This document shows positions 29,738 to 43,636 of a stretch of DNA of 64,000 nt, piece after piece. Source of the stretch: Brachionus plicatilis (lineage: Eukaryota > Rotifera > Eurotatoria > Ploima > Brachionidae). The stretch lies in NCBI GenBank assembly GCA_010279815.1, contig QEOQ01000041.1, positions 809,048 to 873,047 of the forward strand, read 5' to 3'. Each line of letters opens with the position of its first letter. Position 1 is the stretch's first letter. Under the pieces are notes generated by a model, which did not search any database, was not told where the DNA came from, and was given only the letters and a program-made list of their open reading frames with translations. A program made the translations under genes and the position numbers.

Positions 29738-32700
29738 CTGCACATTATAAATTTTTTTTTACTAAAATTAAAACCCCTATTCTATTCTTTTCTCTTTAGT
29801 TGATATCGTATATCTCTAGTTATGTTTTTAATTGAATATTTTTTAGAATAATTAACTCGTTGTCATATGAACATATTTACTTTTTAAAAAATAAAGAAAA
29901 TACACTTATGTAACTAATAAGGCTTTAATTTTGTTATTTTTTTAATTTCGTAAATTATTGAAAATATTTTTCATTTCAAAGCTTTAACTGATGGATAAAA
30001 CGAGTACCTCTATTAAAGAGCTTTAAAAAATGAGATTTTTTTGCTAATTTTTTTAAAAATAATTTTAAAATCCAAAATTTAAGTCCTGTTTTATTTCAAT
30101 CATTTTAAAGCAAATTAAAAAATTTATCAAAATTTTAACTCCCTATTCTGAAATCTAATATTATGAAATGTCAAGTATTATAATTTTAAATTAAAGATTC
30201 ACTTAAAATTAAAAAATTAGTAATAGTAATATTGATTATACAAACAAATTATTAATTTGCACATACTTTGTGGAATTTCATATAGGGTAAATAAAGAGAT
30301 GTTCTATAAAGGTATCTTTAAATATGTCAATTAACTTTTTAAATTAGGATTTGATTTTTCAATGTTTTTAAAATTTCACACATGAGTATTTAATTTTAAA
30401 AATTAATTTTTAATATAAATACCTTGGTAAAAAAATAAGAGGAAATGCATTTTTTTTATTTATTTAATAAAAACTAAAAAAAATATCGTATTTAAAGAAA
30501 TTTTCATTATTAAACTAATTCAAAATTTTTTTTAATAAAATGATTGAGCTTTCTTAAAGAGAATTTTACTACAGATAAATAATAAAAGTTGAATAAATAT
30601 AAAATCAATTATAATTTTATTTGAAAAAATGGTCATTTATTTAAGCTTGTTTGTTTTTTGTTTTCTGTTTTTGACTTGATATTTTAGCTATTTAAATATT
30701 CAAACAATTAAAAAAATTCATTTTAATTTTATTAAGAATAGAATAACGTAATTAACAAATGTTTATTTTTTTTTATTAAAATAATAGTTAGGGGAGAACC
30801 CCGGGCAGTTTGGAATGGTAGTTAACCTTCCTTTCAGCCCGTGTAAAGGAGTTTTGATAATTAAGAAAAAACTGAACAAAATTTTAAAATGATACAAGAC
30901 AAACAAATGAAAAACTTTATTTTTTTTTTTTGGATTACTTGAAAATACAAATTTTGAATAGAGCATAATTAATTTTTAATGAAATTTAAAATTAGAATAA
31001 GATTTTTTTTTCTCATCTCCTAAAAAAAAAACAAATGTTTATGAATTAATTTAGTTTAAAATTTCTTCCTATTATGAAAAACCTTAAAAATTGATTTTAA
31101 GGTTTTTAATAATTTTCAAAACGAAAAAAATTAAAAGCTATGGAATTAAAATTGCTAAAACAATTGAAATTGTTTTTTTAGTATCAATTTATTTAACAGA
31201 ACTTGAAGCTTGATAAAATCACTCATTCATCATTTGAAAATGGAAAAAATTAAAAAATTTAATTCGAACCAAAGTTTGATTTTGAAAACAACAAGATTTG
31301 AAAAAAGTCAAATGGTTTATTTAACTAAACTCTTATATCTTTAAATTCAGATTAATTTTTTATATTTTCCCTAAATATTAAAATTCCAAATTTCAGATTT
31401 CTTATTTTTCCCAAAGAATTAGTTTTAATTGTTTCAAGTTTTAAAATTTAAGACTTTATTTGATAATTTAGTTTGTTAATGAATTTTATTTTATTATTTA
31501 ATTAAATTAGTTATTAATTTTCAAAGAATTTGTATGCCATTTCCTGTTTTAAAATAATATCAGATTTCCATTCTATCGAAGTCGTTTGTTACTATTTAAT
31601 TTTGAAGAAATCTTATGCTTAATTTTGCCAAAGGTAACAATTAACTTGAGTATTAAAAACAGTTTTATTTTTAATTTCTAATTTGGTTTTAAGTTTCTTT
31701 CTAGAAAATAATATGAAATCAAAAAAATACCGAAACAAAAATGAAGCTTCGATTTTTAAGATCGAATCATTTTTTTAAATATTTTTACATTACTTTCGTT
31801 GATAAATCGTTTTGCAAAAAGGCCCAAGATAGAATATATTTTTGAATTAATGAATTTTGGCTACAACAAATATCAAAATGATAAATTAGAAATGAGTTTT
31901 TATGATAATTTTCTAGTCGTAATTTTTTTTTTAAATAGCTTTGTATCAATCAGCAGCTACATTGAGTTAATATTATTTAAAAAATTAAAAATTCATCTCA
32001 AATAATTCCTTTTTTTCTCTTATAAATTAATTCTTTTTTAACTAATCCTTTATTTGATAAATCCTATGATGAGATTTATTTTCTTAAGATAACGATTTTT
32101 CAATGCAATTTTTTTCAAGCAGCACTAAAAATTTAACTTTAATTGTATTTCCAAATATCAAGTTTCCAGGGTGTACTTCCAGGGTGAATTAATTTTTATA
32201 ATTTTATAAATATTTTAGTCCATAACACATAAAGTTTATTAAAAATTTTTTTTTAGTTTTGTCAAATATTTAGGTTTTTGAGTTCGTATTTTTTTAATTT
32301 TGACTTGATTTAATTCTATTGTTTTTTTCATTCAAAATCTTGTTATAGATATTTATTATTTAATTTCTAAGAGAAAATATCAATTAATTTTCATAAATTT
32401 TAGCTCAGAAATTCAAAATGTTTATACATCCTTTAAAATTAACTTTTAATTTAATTAAAACTCTTTTATAGAATCAGGCTATCTTGTATTAAAAATCATT
32501 AAAATGAAAATTTTAATTTGACAGTTTCATTTAAATCGTATTTTCAGAACAGCAAGTGTGAAAATAAATAAAATAATATAACTTGATTGAAAAGATATGC
32601 ATGAAAAGCTTTAGTTCAAAAATTAAATTTTATCTAGACATAATTGGACATATTGTAAAATATCTTACATAAAATATTTTCACCACGGGATTATTAATTT

Positions 32701-35700
32701 TTTTAATTTATTATTATTATTATTGTTTAAAAATTAGTTTGGGAATCGTCCAACAGGTCCTTTCAGCAAAATGAAGCTTTTTGTAATTAAATCTAATTCT
32801 TGGCATCACGTATTCATCAAAGCGATAAATAATTATTCTGTAATATTATCTGAATTTATTTAAATGGTTTTATACAATATTTTAACGATTTTTGATTGAT
32901 TTCTTCAAACTCATAAATGGATCTACTGAATTATTTTATGATTAGATAAAAAATTGTTAATATTTTAGATCAGTTTCGGTTTTTTAAACGTTTATATTTA
33001 GTCTGATAGATGTTAAATTTAGATAGCTAGAATGTTAAATTGACAATCAAATTTCAATAAAAAGCTGCTATCAAAAAAAATTTAGATATTTGAAGATGTT
33101 GTACGAAATTTTACCCTAATTTGTTTGCTTATTTTTTTTCTTTTGTTGTTTAAAAATTTACAATTTTTTTTTCAAACCTTAATCATCAAGAGCAAATCGA
33201 AAGCTGAATTTTTTATTCAGAATGAATTAAAGGAATTGATAAATTTTTAATCAATTTTAATTAGAGAAATTCCGATTTCATGTTTTTGAGCTGTAAACGT
33301 CAAAATGCATCATAATCATTTTTTTCAAATAAAGCTATGTACAAAATTATAAAAATTGAAGTCAAATAATTAACTTATTCATCTTTTATTTTTAAATTTT
33401 TTTTATTAGATAATTTTGATTGATTAAATGTTTAGATTTTCAAGCAACAAAGCAAGAATTTCATGTTCCAATTGCTTATAACATTTTTTAATGAGAAAAA
33501 TGCTTATTTGTATTTAATTCCATGAATTTGATAAATTTTTGTTTAAGTTCATTCAAGATTTTTAGATAAATACTCAAAATAAGATTAAAAAAATAAATAA
33601 ATTATTTTATATTATATAATTAAATTAATTTCAGTGTTAAAACTGTAAATTAATCTTCAATACAAATTAATTGGATTTCGATAAGTGAAAATAAAAATAC
33701 TAATGATTTAATTAACTAGATTAATTTCGAATAATTTAGAAACTTATTTAATCTTATCTTATTTAATGTACGAGTTATTGCAAATTCTTATCAGATTAAA
33801 TTGGTAAATAAATATCCTGTTTAAAGGGTACTGTAATATATAAATTCCAACTATCACGTAGACAGAATTATGAGAATTCATTTAATCAAAACCCGTAAAT
33901 TTAATAACTAAAATAATCCTACAAATAGTTTGCTTTAGTATTTCCTATCAAAAGCTTTTCAAAAAGTCTAAATGACAAAGCAAAAAATAACTTTCATTTT
34001 TTTTAAACTAAAGAATTTCTCTAATAAACATCATTAATCAGAATTTTGAAAAGCATTCAAATTAGGTATTTTACAATTTCAGTTATTATATTATTTGATA
34101 AGCTTCAATCTAAACAATGATAAATACTTGAATAAATTAATAAATGAATTTTAGTCTGTCTGTTGTTACAAAAAACTCTTGTAAAATTTTTCTTTATTCG
34201 TGTTTTTAATTCTTTTTGTACTCATGTAAAAAAGTCAAAAATAGAGGATTTAATGAGCATACAAAAAAATTATCTAATTCCTTAAAGATAAATTATCTTT
34301 TAAACACAGTCTTGCTTTCAGTTGTATTTAAAATGTTAAAATTTAAGTTGGTTTCAACATTATAAAAATAATTCTTTATTAATCGAAAGCTTATTAAAAT
34401 AAATAGTTGATGCAAATAGATCATTGTTGATTAAAAAAACAATCGCCTGATATTAATTTAAAAAAAGTAAAAAAAAAGTAATTGATTTTTATATTTGTTA
34501 AAAAGAAGTTTTCCGTAAAATTAAAAAAGTTTTTTTATATTGAATCAAATTTTTTTCAAGGCAGTAAATTCTGGTTCATTTGTTTCTTCAATTTCTATAA
34601 AATAAAATTCTTAATAAAATAAAATTCTATGCAAAATTTTAAAACTATTAAAACTAAAATATAGATCTGATTTTTAAGGCAAGCTTTGGATGATTTATTT
34701 TTTTAAATTAGTCAAATATAATTTAAAAAATGACGAAATTTGCTTGTCGAAATGATCAATGTTCCATTTAGGATTTTCGGAATTACAACAGCCTCATCAA
34801 TTAATTTCAAATTTTCAAATTGATTTTATTTTATTATTTTTTCAAACGCAATACTTTATTTTTGTGTTTTATGAATTCCCACGTTAAACTTTTATTTTTT
34901 TTAATTAAAACTCAATTTTATTATGTATTTGAACAGGATAATGATTTTGATGCTTTAAATTAATAGAAAACATACACCTTTGTTACAAAATTCTTCAAAT
35001 TATTTGTTTTTTAATAGAACAAAGAGTAACATGATATATTTTTAATTATAAATAGATTCAAGAATTATCTTAAGAAAACAAAATAATCAAATTATTTCGG
35101 AAGACTTATATTTCGATCTATGCCATCTATCTTTATTTTTTTGCTTAACTTAAAATTATTTTAATTGCCAAAATATGCAATGATTAAACAAAAAATGGCT
35201 TGAGTAAATCTTTTTCAAAATGTCGAGATTCCAAAGATCATATATTCTACACAAAAGTTGAATAATTTTATTTAAATAGTTTTTAAGTTGTTATATTCTT
35301 TTTCTATTTAGTAAGTTATTCCCTAAATTTTTCATGGTCTTGCGGTAAGCTAATTAAAACATGTCAACAAATATATTATCTTAAAGATTTTTTATTTAGA
35401 TTTAAAATTTTTCAATTATTTAAGTTAATCAAATAAAAGATCGAAATTAAAAACTGATCAATCATGTTCACGTCATAAAATTTCTGTTTTTAAATGTTGT
35501 AATATATGACATAAATTAAAAATAATACTTTTTTCTTGTTTTTTTTATTTTATATTAATCTATTAGATCATGAAACAGTAAAAAATTTTTCAATAATAAT
35601 TTAAATTTTATATTTTTTATTCAAAATATGTTAGCTATTCAATATCTTTTGGTATATTCATTATTTTATTAAATAATGAATTTTAATATTTATATTTTTT

Positions 35701-36089
35701 GAGCAAATTTTAAAGATTGAATTTTCGAACAAATTATTTGTTCGAAAATTTTAAAAAAAAAATGAAAAGCTTTTTCAGGTAGAATACGATATATTTGAAA
35801 AATCGAGAATTGAAAATTCTATTCATCGCATTTCTATCATGATTCAATTTAGTAATAAAATAGTAATTTTTAGTTCTATTTCATCAAAGGAAAATTTTTG
35901 ATCAAATTTTAATTAAATGCTTTTCAATGACGCTCATTTTACTGCAAAATTGCAGTTTTTAGAGAACTTAATCTAATATTTAGCAATTTTCAGAGAGATT
36001 TTATAAAATTACTCTTTTTTTACTCTAATAAATTAGCTCATTAAAATTAATATCCCACATTACTAAATTCACTGGATAAGTCCTATCTA
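29738..36089. other. Long AT-rich gene-poor stretch
   Basis: Over 6 kb of very AT-rich sequence with no exon that I can support. A slightly GC-richer island at 30790-30850 (GGGGAGAACCCCGGG) and another at 32740-32830 have no recognised function. Confidence 0.5.
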
Positions 36090-36435
36090 GGGTTGTGAAG
36101 TTCATTTCAATTCGATCGTTTCAGAAAAATTTGAAAAACTTTTTTTAATATAAGAAATAATTTATTTGTTTAAAAAGCTTAATGTTTAAGCAACTTAGCT
36201 CATCCGAAAATATGTGTCTGCAAAAATCTGCAATGTACTTGCACAGTTGATTTTTAACTTTTTAATGGCGTACAAAATGCAGATAATTGCAGAGTATTTT
36301 GCAGATCTATTTTACTGCATTAAGCAAATTTGCTTGTAATTAAGCATTATATAGAACTAAATTATTTCTTTTAGTAAAGAAGTTATTCAAGTTTTCTGAA
36401 TTGAAAAGATCGAATTGAAACGAACTTCACAACCC
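36090..36435. mobile_element. Inverted-repeat element (GGGTTGTGAAGTTC family), copy 2
   Basis: The ends are GGGTTGTGAAGTTCATTTC and GAAACGAACTTCACAACCC. Arms match copy 1 at 18896. This copy holds an extra ~130 bases (ATGTGTCTGCAAAAATCTGC ... TGCAGAGTATTTTGCAGA) absent from copy 1, so it was itself invaded or copy 1 is deleted. Confidence 0.75.
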
Positions 36436-36469
36436 CGTCTTATCTTGACTCCAGGGATTTCAAAATAAA

Positions 36470-36650
36470 CTTAAATGGGTATATTTGAAGAAATTTCCAA
36501 TAACCACAAGTGCATTTTGAAACTTAGTTTTTAGTCCATTTTTGTTCAATATATTTATTAATGATATCCCTAAAAAAACAAATAATGAATGCTCCATTCT
36601 TTTTGCTGACAACATTTTCACTATTTTTAAAAAACCCTGTAAATTTGAAA
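36470..36650 (+). mobile_element. Reverse transcriptase fragment, decayed
   Basis: The plus strand reads SPFLFNIFINDIPKKTN and then SILFADN, the motif B/C region of a LINE reverse transcriptase with the catalytic FADD changed to FADN. It resembles 57498-57880. Confidence 0.65.
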
Positions 36651-36659
36651 ATCACTATA

Positions 36660-37028
36660 CAGGGGTGATTTGTTAACAGTATTTTACGAAAAATATCGTA
36701 AAATACCGTAAATTAACCAAATTTTAGCACATTTTACACAAATTAACGTAAAATCCGAAAAAAGGAAAAGAGGTATTTACGAAAAATAAGGTAAATTTTC
36801 AGGATTTTGAGATAATTTTAGTAAAATTTGGTAAAATTCAAAACGGCCAATTCAAAATTTTTGAAAAAACTTCTTTTTTTTAGAAAAATCGAAAATTTAA
36901 GAAAGATTTTGTTTCATAAATTGGCTAAAAAAATAGTTATTTTTAAATTGTTATAATCTGGTAAAATTTGGTTAATTTTCTTTATTTTACGTAATTTTTC
37001 GTAAAATACTATTATTAAATCACCACTG
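36660..37028. mobile_element. TACGTAAAAT-type inverted-repeat element
   Basis: The ends are CAGGGGTGATTTGTTAACAG and ACTATTATTAAATCACCACTG, each followed inward by TATTTTACG / CGTAAAATA words. It is related to 880-1180, and the words recur at 15840-15910 and 45110-45390. Confidence 0.6.
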
Positions 37029-38967
37029 TAAGTATTTAAAAATTCATTAAATTAAAACCAATAATTATTACAGATACTGAATTTAAGTGACAATAAATTT
37101 GTATGATATGGCACATTTCGCAGAACAAGTTCTGGACCTAAAAAAAAAAAGTTATTAAAAATTTTTGTTTTCTTTTTTTTCCAAAATTAACAATGCCACA
37201 AATTAGAAGTTAGCTTTTATTTATAATTTTGATTTTGGTTTTAAGGTGGTTCTCAGTAGGGTAATAGTCAGACATTGGAAAAAAAATTTAAAGAAAATTA
37301 CATTATATTAAACAGAATTTATAAAAAAAAATTAAATTTATTAGCTATAAAATATAAAAATAAATAAATTAAAAATATATTAATTTTCTATAATTTTCTA
37401 AAATTTACAATTTAACTGAAAAATTATGACTATTTTCCACAAATGAAACACTTTAACCCCTTTTAATTTTTGCATCCCTCAGTCCCTCTCTAGATACATC
37501 TTTTGTTTCAAAATTTAAGATATTACTTTCATTTTCTTTTACCATTTTATTAGTGTTGACTTCCGGTCGTCCGTCTGTAAGACACGTCTGATTTACGTTC
37601 TAGTCAGACGGTCCTGACCTTTCGTCTAAGATCGGTCTAATTTATTTGGATCATAAGAAAATATATTTAATATATTGAATTTATTTGGAAATATATATTT
37701 ATTTTAAAATGTGTTTATTTAAGTAGACCAGTTTTAAACTCTGTAGTTCACCATCAGAAAGACTTTTTCCATCATCAGGTTATCAAGTTTAGAGTATTAG
37801 AAATAAAGTTTCACCAGAAAAAGGAGAAAATATAATGTTTATTCATGAAAATGAATCGTTTTTTAGTTAAAAATTTAAAACTAAAATTTTTGTGTTTAAT
37901 AAAATCAGTAATAAATAATTTTACTTATTTTTTTTTAATTATTACAATACATCGCATACTTAAATCTATTTTCTTTTCCTACGATTGAACTAAAATTTAA
38001 AAATGCTTTAATTCCAACATTGCTAAAACGAGTTTTTTTTAATGAAAGTTTCAAAAATATAAGTGTGTTTTAATATTTATTTTATTTTTAAGTCAATTTT
38101 TGACTAAATTATTATTTTAGTCAAAATTTTTGTCTTGTCATAATTAAATTTTAAATTTGCAAATTTTTACTTAAAAACCATCATTTCTTACTTTTAAAAG
38201 GAAGAAGTTTTTTTTGAATTTAATCTAATTTTAGAAAATATAGGTCTTGGTAAAATTAAAAAATTGATATATACTTGAAAAAAAATTTTTTAATAAATAT
38301 TCTTTATATTTGATATTTATTTTTTCTTTAGACAAACATTTTGATTCTTTTATTTTTTTCAAGTGTATGCTCAATTTTTAAATTTCGGCTAGATTGGTAT
38401 TTCTTATTGATTTTTATTGTCAAATACAATTTTTACAATTCAGTAAAACAATTGAACAACTTAGAAATTTTGTTTCATCTTTAATAAACCAAAGTCTGGA
38501 TATGAAATTTAATTAAATGAATCTTCTAAAGCATCCAAATATATCCTTTAGAACTAGAACCATTTTTTCATGTCACTTATTATTCAAAATCAATTTGATA
38601 AAACTTTTTGTGTGTGTTTATATTAAGAATCTTTTTGGTATCTGACTGTCCTCAATTTAGTCCTATTAATTTATTTTTAAGCGAAATTTTAAAGCTAAAC
38701 AAGTTTATCACTCAAGTTAACTCATTAAATTTTTTATTGATACCGAGCAAACTAATTTTCCAATTGTCTTGAATTGCATATCGTTAAACACTGCTATAAC
38801 TTTGGTTCCTTTTATTTAGAAACGTTATGGTTTTTTTGAAAACTTTAAATATATTTGTGCTGTCCAATTTGTTTTATTTAATATTTTTAATAAATAAAAA
38901 ATCTTATGCTATATACCACTTACCGCAAGAAGTGAGCATTCAGAATGTTTTTGACGTATTCGGCCGT
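37029..38967. other. AT-rich spacer upstream of the nicotinic receptor gene
   Basis: It holds a GC-richer patch at 37555-37640 (GTCGTCCGTCTGTAAGAC, AGTCAGACGG) of unknown nature, and presumably the receptor promoter. No gene is seen. Confidence 0.45.
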
Positions 38968-41900
38968 ATGTTGACCACTTGGCTTATCTTGTGTAAATTT
39001 TTTTAAATAATTTCTTTAAGTTAACACATATGTTTTAAACGTTTCGGAGTATATCAACAGGCTTTGCGATAAAAATTTGCCAAGCTACTCGCTAATGGAC
39101 TGTAGAAAAGTAAATTCGGATGAACAACGCCTTCTTAGATATTTGATGCGGTAGGAATTCTTTTTTTTATTGTTGTATTTTTTATTAAAAATTTTTTCTA
39201 AATTTAGAAATTATGAAAAAGATGTTCGTCCTGTCCACAATCATTCAAAAACTGTCACTGTTTTCGTTGGTCTTACTCTTACCCAAATATTTGACTTGGT
39301 TTGAAATTTTTTAAATTTATAACTTAAAATTAATAAAGCAAATCAAGTTTATAGGAAGAAAAGAACCAGTTTTTGATCAGTAATGTATGGCTCGACAATG
39401 AATGGTGTAATTAATTTAAATGTTAAAATTTGAATTTCATGCTCATCCTAAACAAATTTTTTTAGACGATGAATTTTTGACCTGGGATCCTGACAAGTTT
39501 AATGGTTTAAAATCGATTAGAATTCCGAGTCGTAGAATTTGGTAAGCATTTTCCTAATTTATTAATAATGTTCTATTTCTTTTTGAAGATAATAAGTATC
39601 TATGAAATTAGGCTCTAAATAAAAAATCTCTATTTTATAAAAATGAAAAATGTTTTAAAAATATTTTTTACATATAAGAAAAAAGATCATTACAGTTGGT
39701 CACAAAATACGTGACAAATACATTCTATTGTGATCAAGTCTGGTCACGCATTACTTGATCATCATTTATGTACGAGTAGTAGTAAGTTTGCTGGAAAACA
39801 AAAGTTAATGTTTAAAAAGCGTTAAGAAATTAATCATATCCTTTTTTTGTCTAAGTCAACTTTTAAAGTGTTCAAATTTTTTAGATTAATCAAACTTCCA
39901 ATTCCCCTTTGCTAATTTAAGAGCACTCGATAAGTCTTCTTGTTTGCAAACCTTTTATTCCTAATCTATTGATTATTCAACTATTGCCATAAACAGTCAT
40001 AAATAGGCTTTGTGACTCTACCTTGCACTTTTTCGATTTGATTAATACACCTGTTTAGTTTTGCATTCAAAATCGGGACTGTAAATTTCAGATGAGGACT
40101 AATGAAAATAAATGTTAGTTTGCAAAATATGACAAAAAAATATCACTTGATTTTAAAAGTAATTTTCATTAGCATGTTCATATTTTGACACAATTTTTAA
40201 ATTGGAAAAGTTAATATTTCAAAAATTTAAAATCTCATAATTAATTTTTTTCTTATTGACAAAGTTTAACATTTTCAATATTAATATTATGACTGATCAC
40301 ATTATGTACGAAACTGAAAAGAAAATTTATATTAAATAAATTTTAATTTTGAATTTTGAAAAAAAAATAAATTAAAAATAATATTGAGTAAATTCAAGTC
40401 TTTTTATTTATTAGGTTCTCTTGAAATTTGAAATATTTCAAATTTCGACTTGACTTTAAATGTTTTGTATTAAAAAAGATCAAAAATAGCAAAACAGAAC
40501 ATAATTTAACGCTTAAAAAACTTGTTTCTTTTTTCCTAAAAGTTTATCCAAGCTGTGTAAAAGCAACATAGTGCAAAATTCAAGGTTCCAGTTAAAGTCT
40601 GGTATTTTCACCAAAATCATTTTTTTTACTTTATTTAATTAGAAGATAAAGTAAAATATAAATAAATTAATTTCAAAATTTTATTCAGAATTTCGTTTAG
40701 TTTTAGAATAAATAATAACAGTTGGGGGTAACTAGTATTTTAAAGGACGTGATTAGATTTTACTCTAAAAATACACGTCCCCTTTTGGAATTTGCGGTGC
40801 CTATATGGTCTCCAATTCTTAAGTCTGACTGTGAGAATGCTGAAAGGATTCATCGCAGAGCTACGAAATTTGTTTCTTCAATAAGAAACAAACCGTATGA
40901 AGCAGATTGAAGGCTTTGAGCATTCAAAATCTAGTGGAAAGAAAAAAAAGAGGTGATCTAATTTAATTATACAAGTTCATATGGAACTCGCTGCCAAATC
41001 AATTAGTTGAAGCCCCCAATGTTAACATCTTTAAAGTAGGCATTGATTGCTGAATGAGCAGCAATCAATTACATCATCTGTCTTAGTGAGCCTTATCAGT
41101 ACACTCGCTGGCTAGCCAGCTGCAGTCAAAACTACTAATAACACTACTTCCACTTGAACATTTGCTTAATCGAATAGTCGAAATAGATTAGACCTTGAGT
41201 TATACTAAGGACCTTAAAAATCGCTTTTGTTGAATTACTAATTCGAGACTTTTTCACCTCGTTAGACGTAATCAAATTTTAAGAGAAAAAAAAATGTTAA
41301 AATTTTTTTTAAAAATATATTATACATATCATTCGATTCCTCTCTTCGAGTTCTTGATGTTAACATATTTTTTTAGAAAATAATCTTTTGAAATGAAGGA
41401 GATACAGCAGTTTTTCAAATATGACCACACTATTAACACATAACTCCTTTAGACGTCGTTACCATAGCCTTTTTATTAAGTAAATTTATTTTAGTGTTTA
41501 AAAAAATTAATTTTAGTTACAAAAACAATCTCGAGCCATAAAACTAGAGAAGGAGGTCAAACTTTTTTTATTCGAAACAAAAAAATGGGTTCATTTTCTG
41601 GATTTTATTTAGACGTAGAATCCGAATCTGATACCGAAATTGAAAAGTTTTTATAGAAAGAAACCTTTAATTGCAAATTAAAAAAGTCTTTTTCAATTAA
41701 TTTTTAATAAACTATTACAAACTATCTATACAACTATAAAATTATTTTTAAATAATTATTAAAAATAAATATTAAAAATAATATAGCCATTATAAAAAAA
41801 TTCTTTAAAAATATTTTGAAATGAATTGAATCGAATTTCAATCGAAATTTAACAGATTTATTTTAAAAAATTCTTTAAATTACAAGGTTACCAGACTTGG

Positions 41901-43636
41901 TGCTTTACAACAACGCTGATGACTATTTTAGCTACAAAAAAGTAAACTTGAACGAATAAAATCCGAAATCGATATATTTCAATAATTTAGGATACATATG
42001 CTATGATTTATAACAATGGAAAAGTGTTTTGGCCAGTGCCTACAAAATTGCAATCGACATGCAAATTTGATGTTACATTCTTTCCATTTGACATCCAAAG
42101 ATGCTTTCTAAAAATAGGTAAAAATAAAATATTTTAATGCAAAAATATTAATTAACTCTAAGGAAGTTGGACTTATGATGGTTTTCAAGTGGACATAATG
42201 AATCGGAGTGAGAACATTGATCTAAGTAATTATGTTCCAAACGGGGAATGGGATCTCGTTCGAACCTACTGCGTTCGAAGAGTAGTCTATTACCCATGCT
42301 GGTAAAATTTTAATTACACAAAATTATTCAAAATTATCAAAAAATATTTTAATAGTAGAGAACCATTTCCTGACGTCACATTTACGCTAATAATTAGAAG
42401 AAAAGTTTTGTATTTTACGGTAAATGTGATACTTCCTTGTCTGATGTTGAGCGCTTTAACTGTTCTAGTCTTTGTAATACCATCGGATTCAGGCGACAAA
42501 GTCACTTTGGGTATTACGGTCTTTCTTGCCTTCAGTGTTATCATGCTGGCAGTAGCTGAAAATTTGCCAGAAACGTCCGAATATGTGCCTTTAATAAGTA
42601 AGTTAATTTAAAGAGTTTGGTCACAAATTTAATTTTTTTATAAGTTATAAAATATTTTAAAATAATTGAATAAATTTAAAAAAAAGGATAAAAAATTTTA
42701 TTCTCATAAGGTATTTATCTGACAGTGATCATGTTTACTGCTTCTTTGTCTGTCATTTGCACCGTTTTTGTTCTCAATTTGCACCATCGCAGGTCGGCAA
42801 AGCGACGAGTTCCAAATTGGCTGAGGAGAATTTTTATCGGACCAGATGACATATCATTCGGAGCCAAAGCAAATGAAGTAAAAGTTTTGTTTAATATGGC
42901 TAATCATATGGATAAAAATCGCAACCAGAGAATTCATGACAACAAGCCGAACAACTCAATTCACAAAATGGAGTCATTTTTGTCTACGGAGTCCGATGTT
43001 GATCTTGCTTGCTCTAATGAACCATCAACTGTTAATGAGAGGCATAAAAAAAAGCTTTTGAATGTAAATTCAAATTTTCATAGAAAGAAAGATTGGACAA
43101 ATATGTACACATCGGGTCTTACTTTGGTAGACGATCAACACCAGAAATCCAATGACAATTCTCATTATTTGGTCATCGAATCATCGAATCAAAGCGAAAA
43201 AGAAAATGTTAGCAAGCTTAAGCTTATCAATAGCTCATTAACTGTTGATAGAAAAAGCAAAAATGTTTTTGATTGCCAGTGTGGTAATCAAAATAACAAA
43301 GCCAACAATTTTAAAAGGTTGAAACTAAAGAAAAACAAGCTTGGCGGGCCATCTGATTTTAACGAGTCCATTAGATGCAGGTCTGTAAAACCAAACTGTG
43401 ATAAACATAACGAAAATTGTTGTTTATATGACATTGTTTTAAATTCAATGAAAAATATTCACGACATAAAATCAATGGAGGAAAGCGAAAGAGTTATTTT
43501 AGAGGAATGGAAGCAGGTGGCATCAAAAGTTGATAAATTGTTATTTTGGATTTTTTTGATTGTTACTTTTGTTTTTAGTTTAGTTTGTTTAGTTATTGTG
43601 CCTAGTTATCAAAACAGTAAGCTGTATGAAATGTAA
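38968..43636 (+). CDS. Nicotinic acetylcholine receptor subunit, alpha type, complete
   Basis: Ten exons: 38968-38990, 39061-39150, 39208-39298, 39355-39406, 39466-39541, 41887-41941, 41991-42117, 42163-42301, 42356-42597, 42711-43636. They total 1821 bases, 606 residues. It is a subunit of a pentameric acetylcholine-gated cation channel in the plasma membrane. Ligand-binding landmarks are NVWLDNEW (loop D), LVLYNNADD (loop A), a 13-residue Cys-loop (C153-C167, FDVTFFPFDIQR), GSWTYDG (loop B) and VVYYPCCREPFPD (loop C). The adjacent CC makes it alpha-type; the usual second loop-C tyrosine is Phe. M2 (GDKVTLGITVFL) has Leu at 9' and acid at -1', so it should be cation-selective. M3 is followed by a ~250-residue cytosolic loop and M4 near the end. 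Intron 5 is 2.3 kb and holds a LINE fragment. AATAAA lies at 43724. The first exon (MLTTWLI) is a weak call: it gives a very short signal peptide. Confidence 0.9.
40715..41150 (+). mobile_element. LINE 3' end inside the nicotinic receptor intron
   Basis: The frame reads NTRPLLEFAVPIWSP, AERIHRRATKFVSS, then after a frameshift LSIQNLVERKKRGDLI and SLPNQLVEAPNVNIFK. These are the standard final blocks of CR1/L2-type LINE proteins. Just after the last block is a hairpin, ATTGATTGCTG ... CAGCAATCAAT (about 41041-41068). It has the same orientation as the receptor gene. Confidence 0.75.

Noticed and set aside
30763..30966. GC-richer patch considered as an exon or RNA gene
   Set aside because: No splice-consistent frame, tRNA fold or known RNA motif could be shown.
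41585..41655. Short acidic frame MGSFSGFYLDVESESDTEIE
   Set aside because: It is only 23 codons and lies inside a receptor intron. It resembles a piggyBac-type N-terminus but has no supporting ends.
42314..42544. 76-codon minus-strand frame
   Set aside because: Antisense of the nicotinic receptor pore exon.
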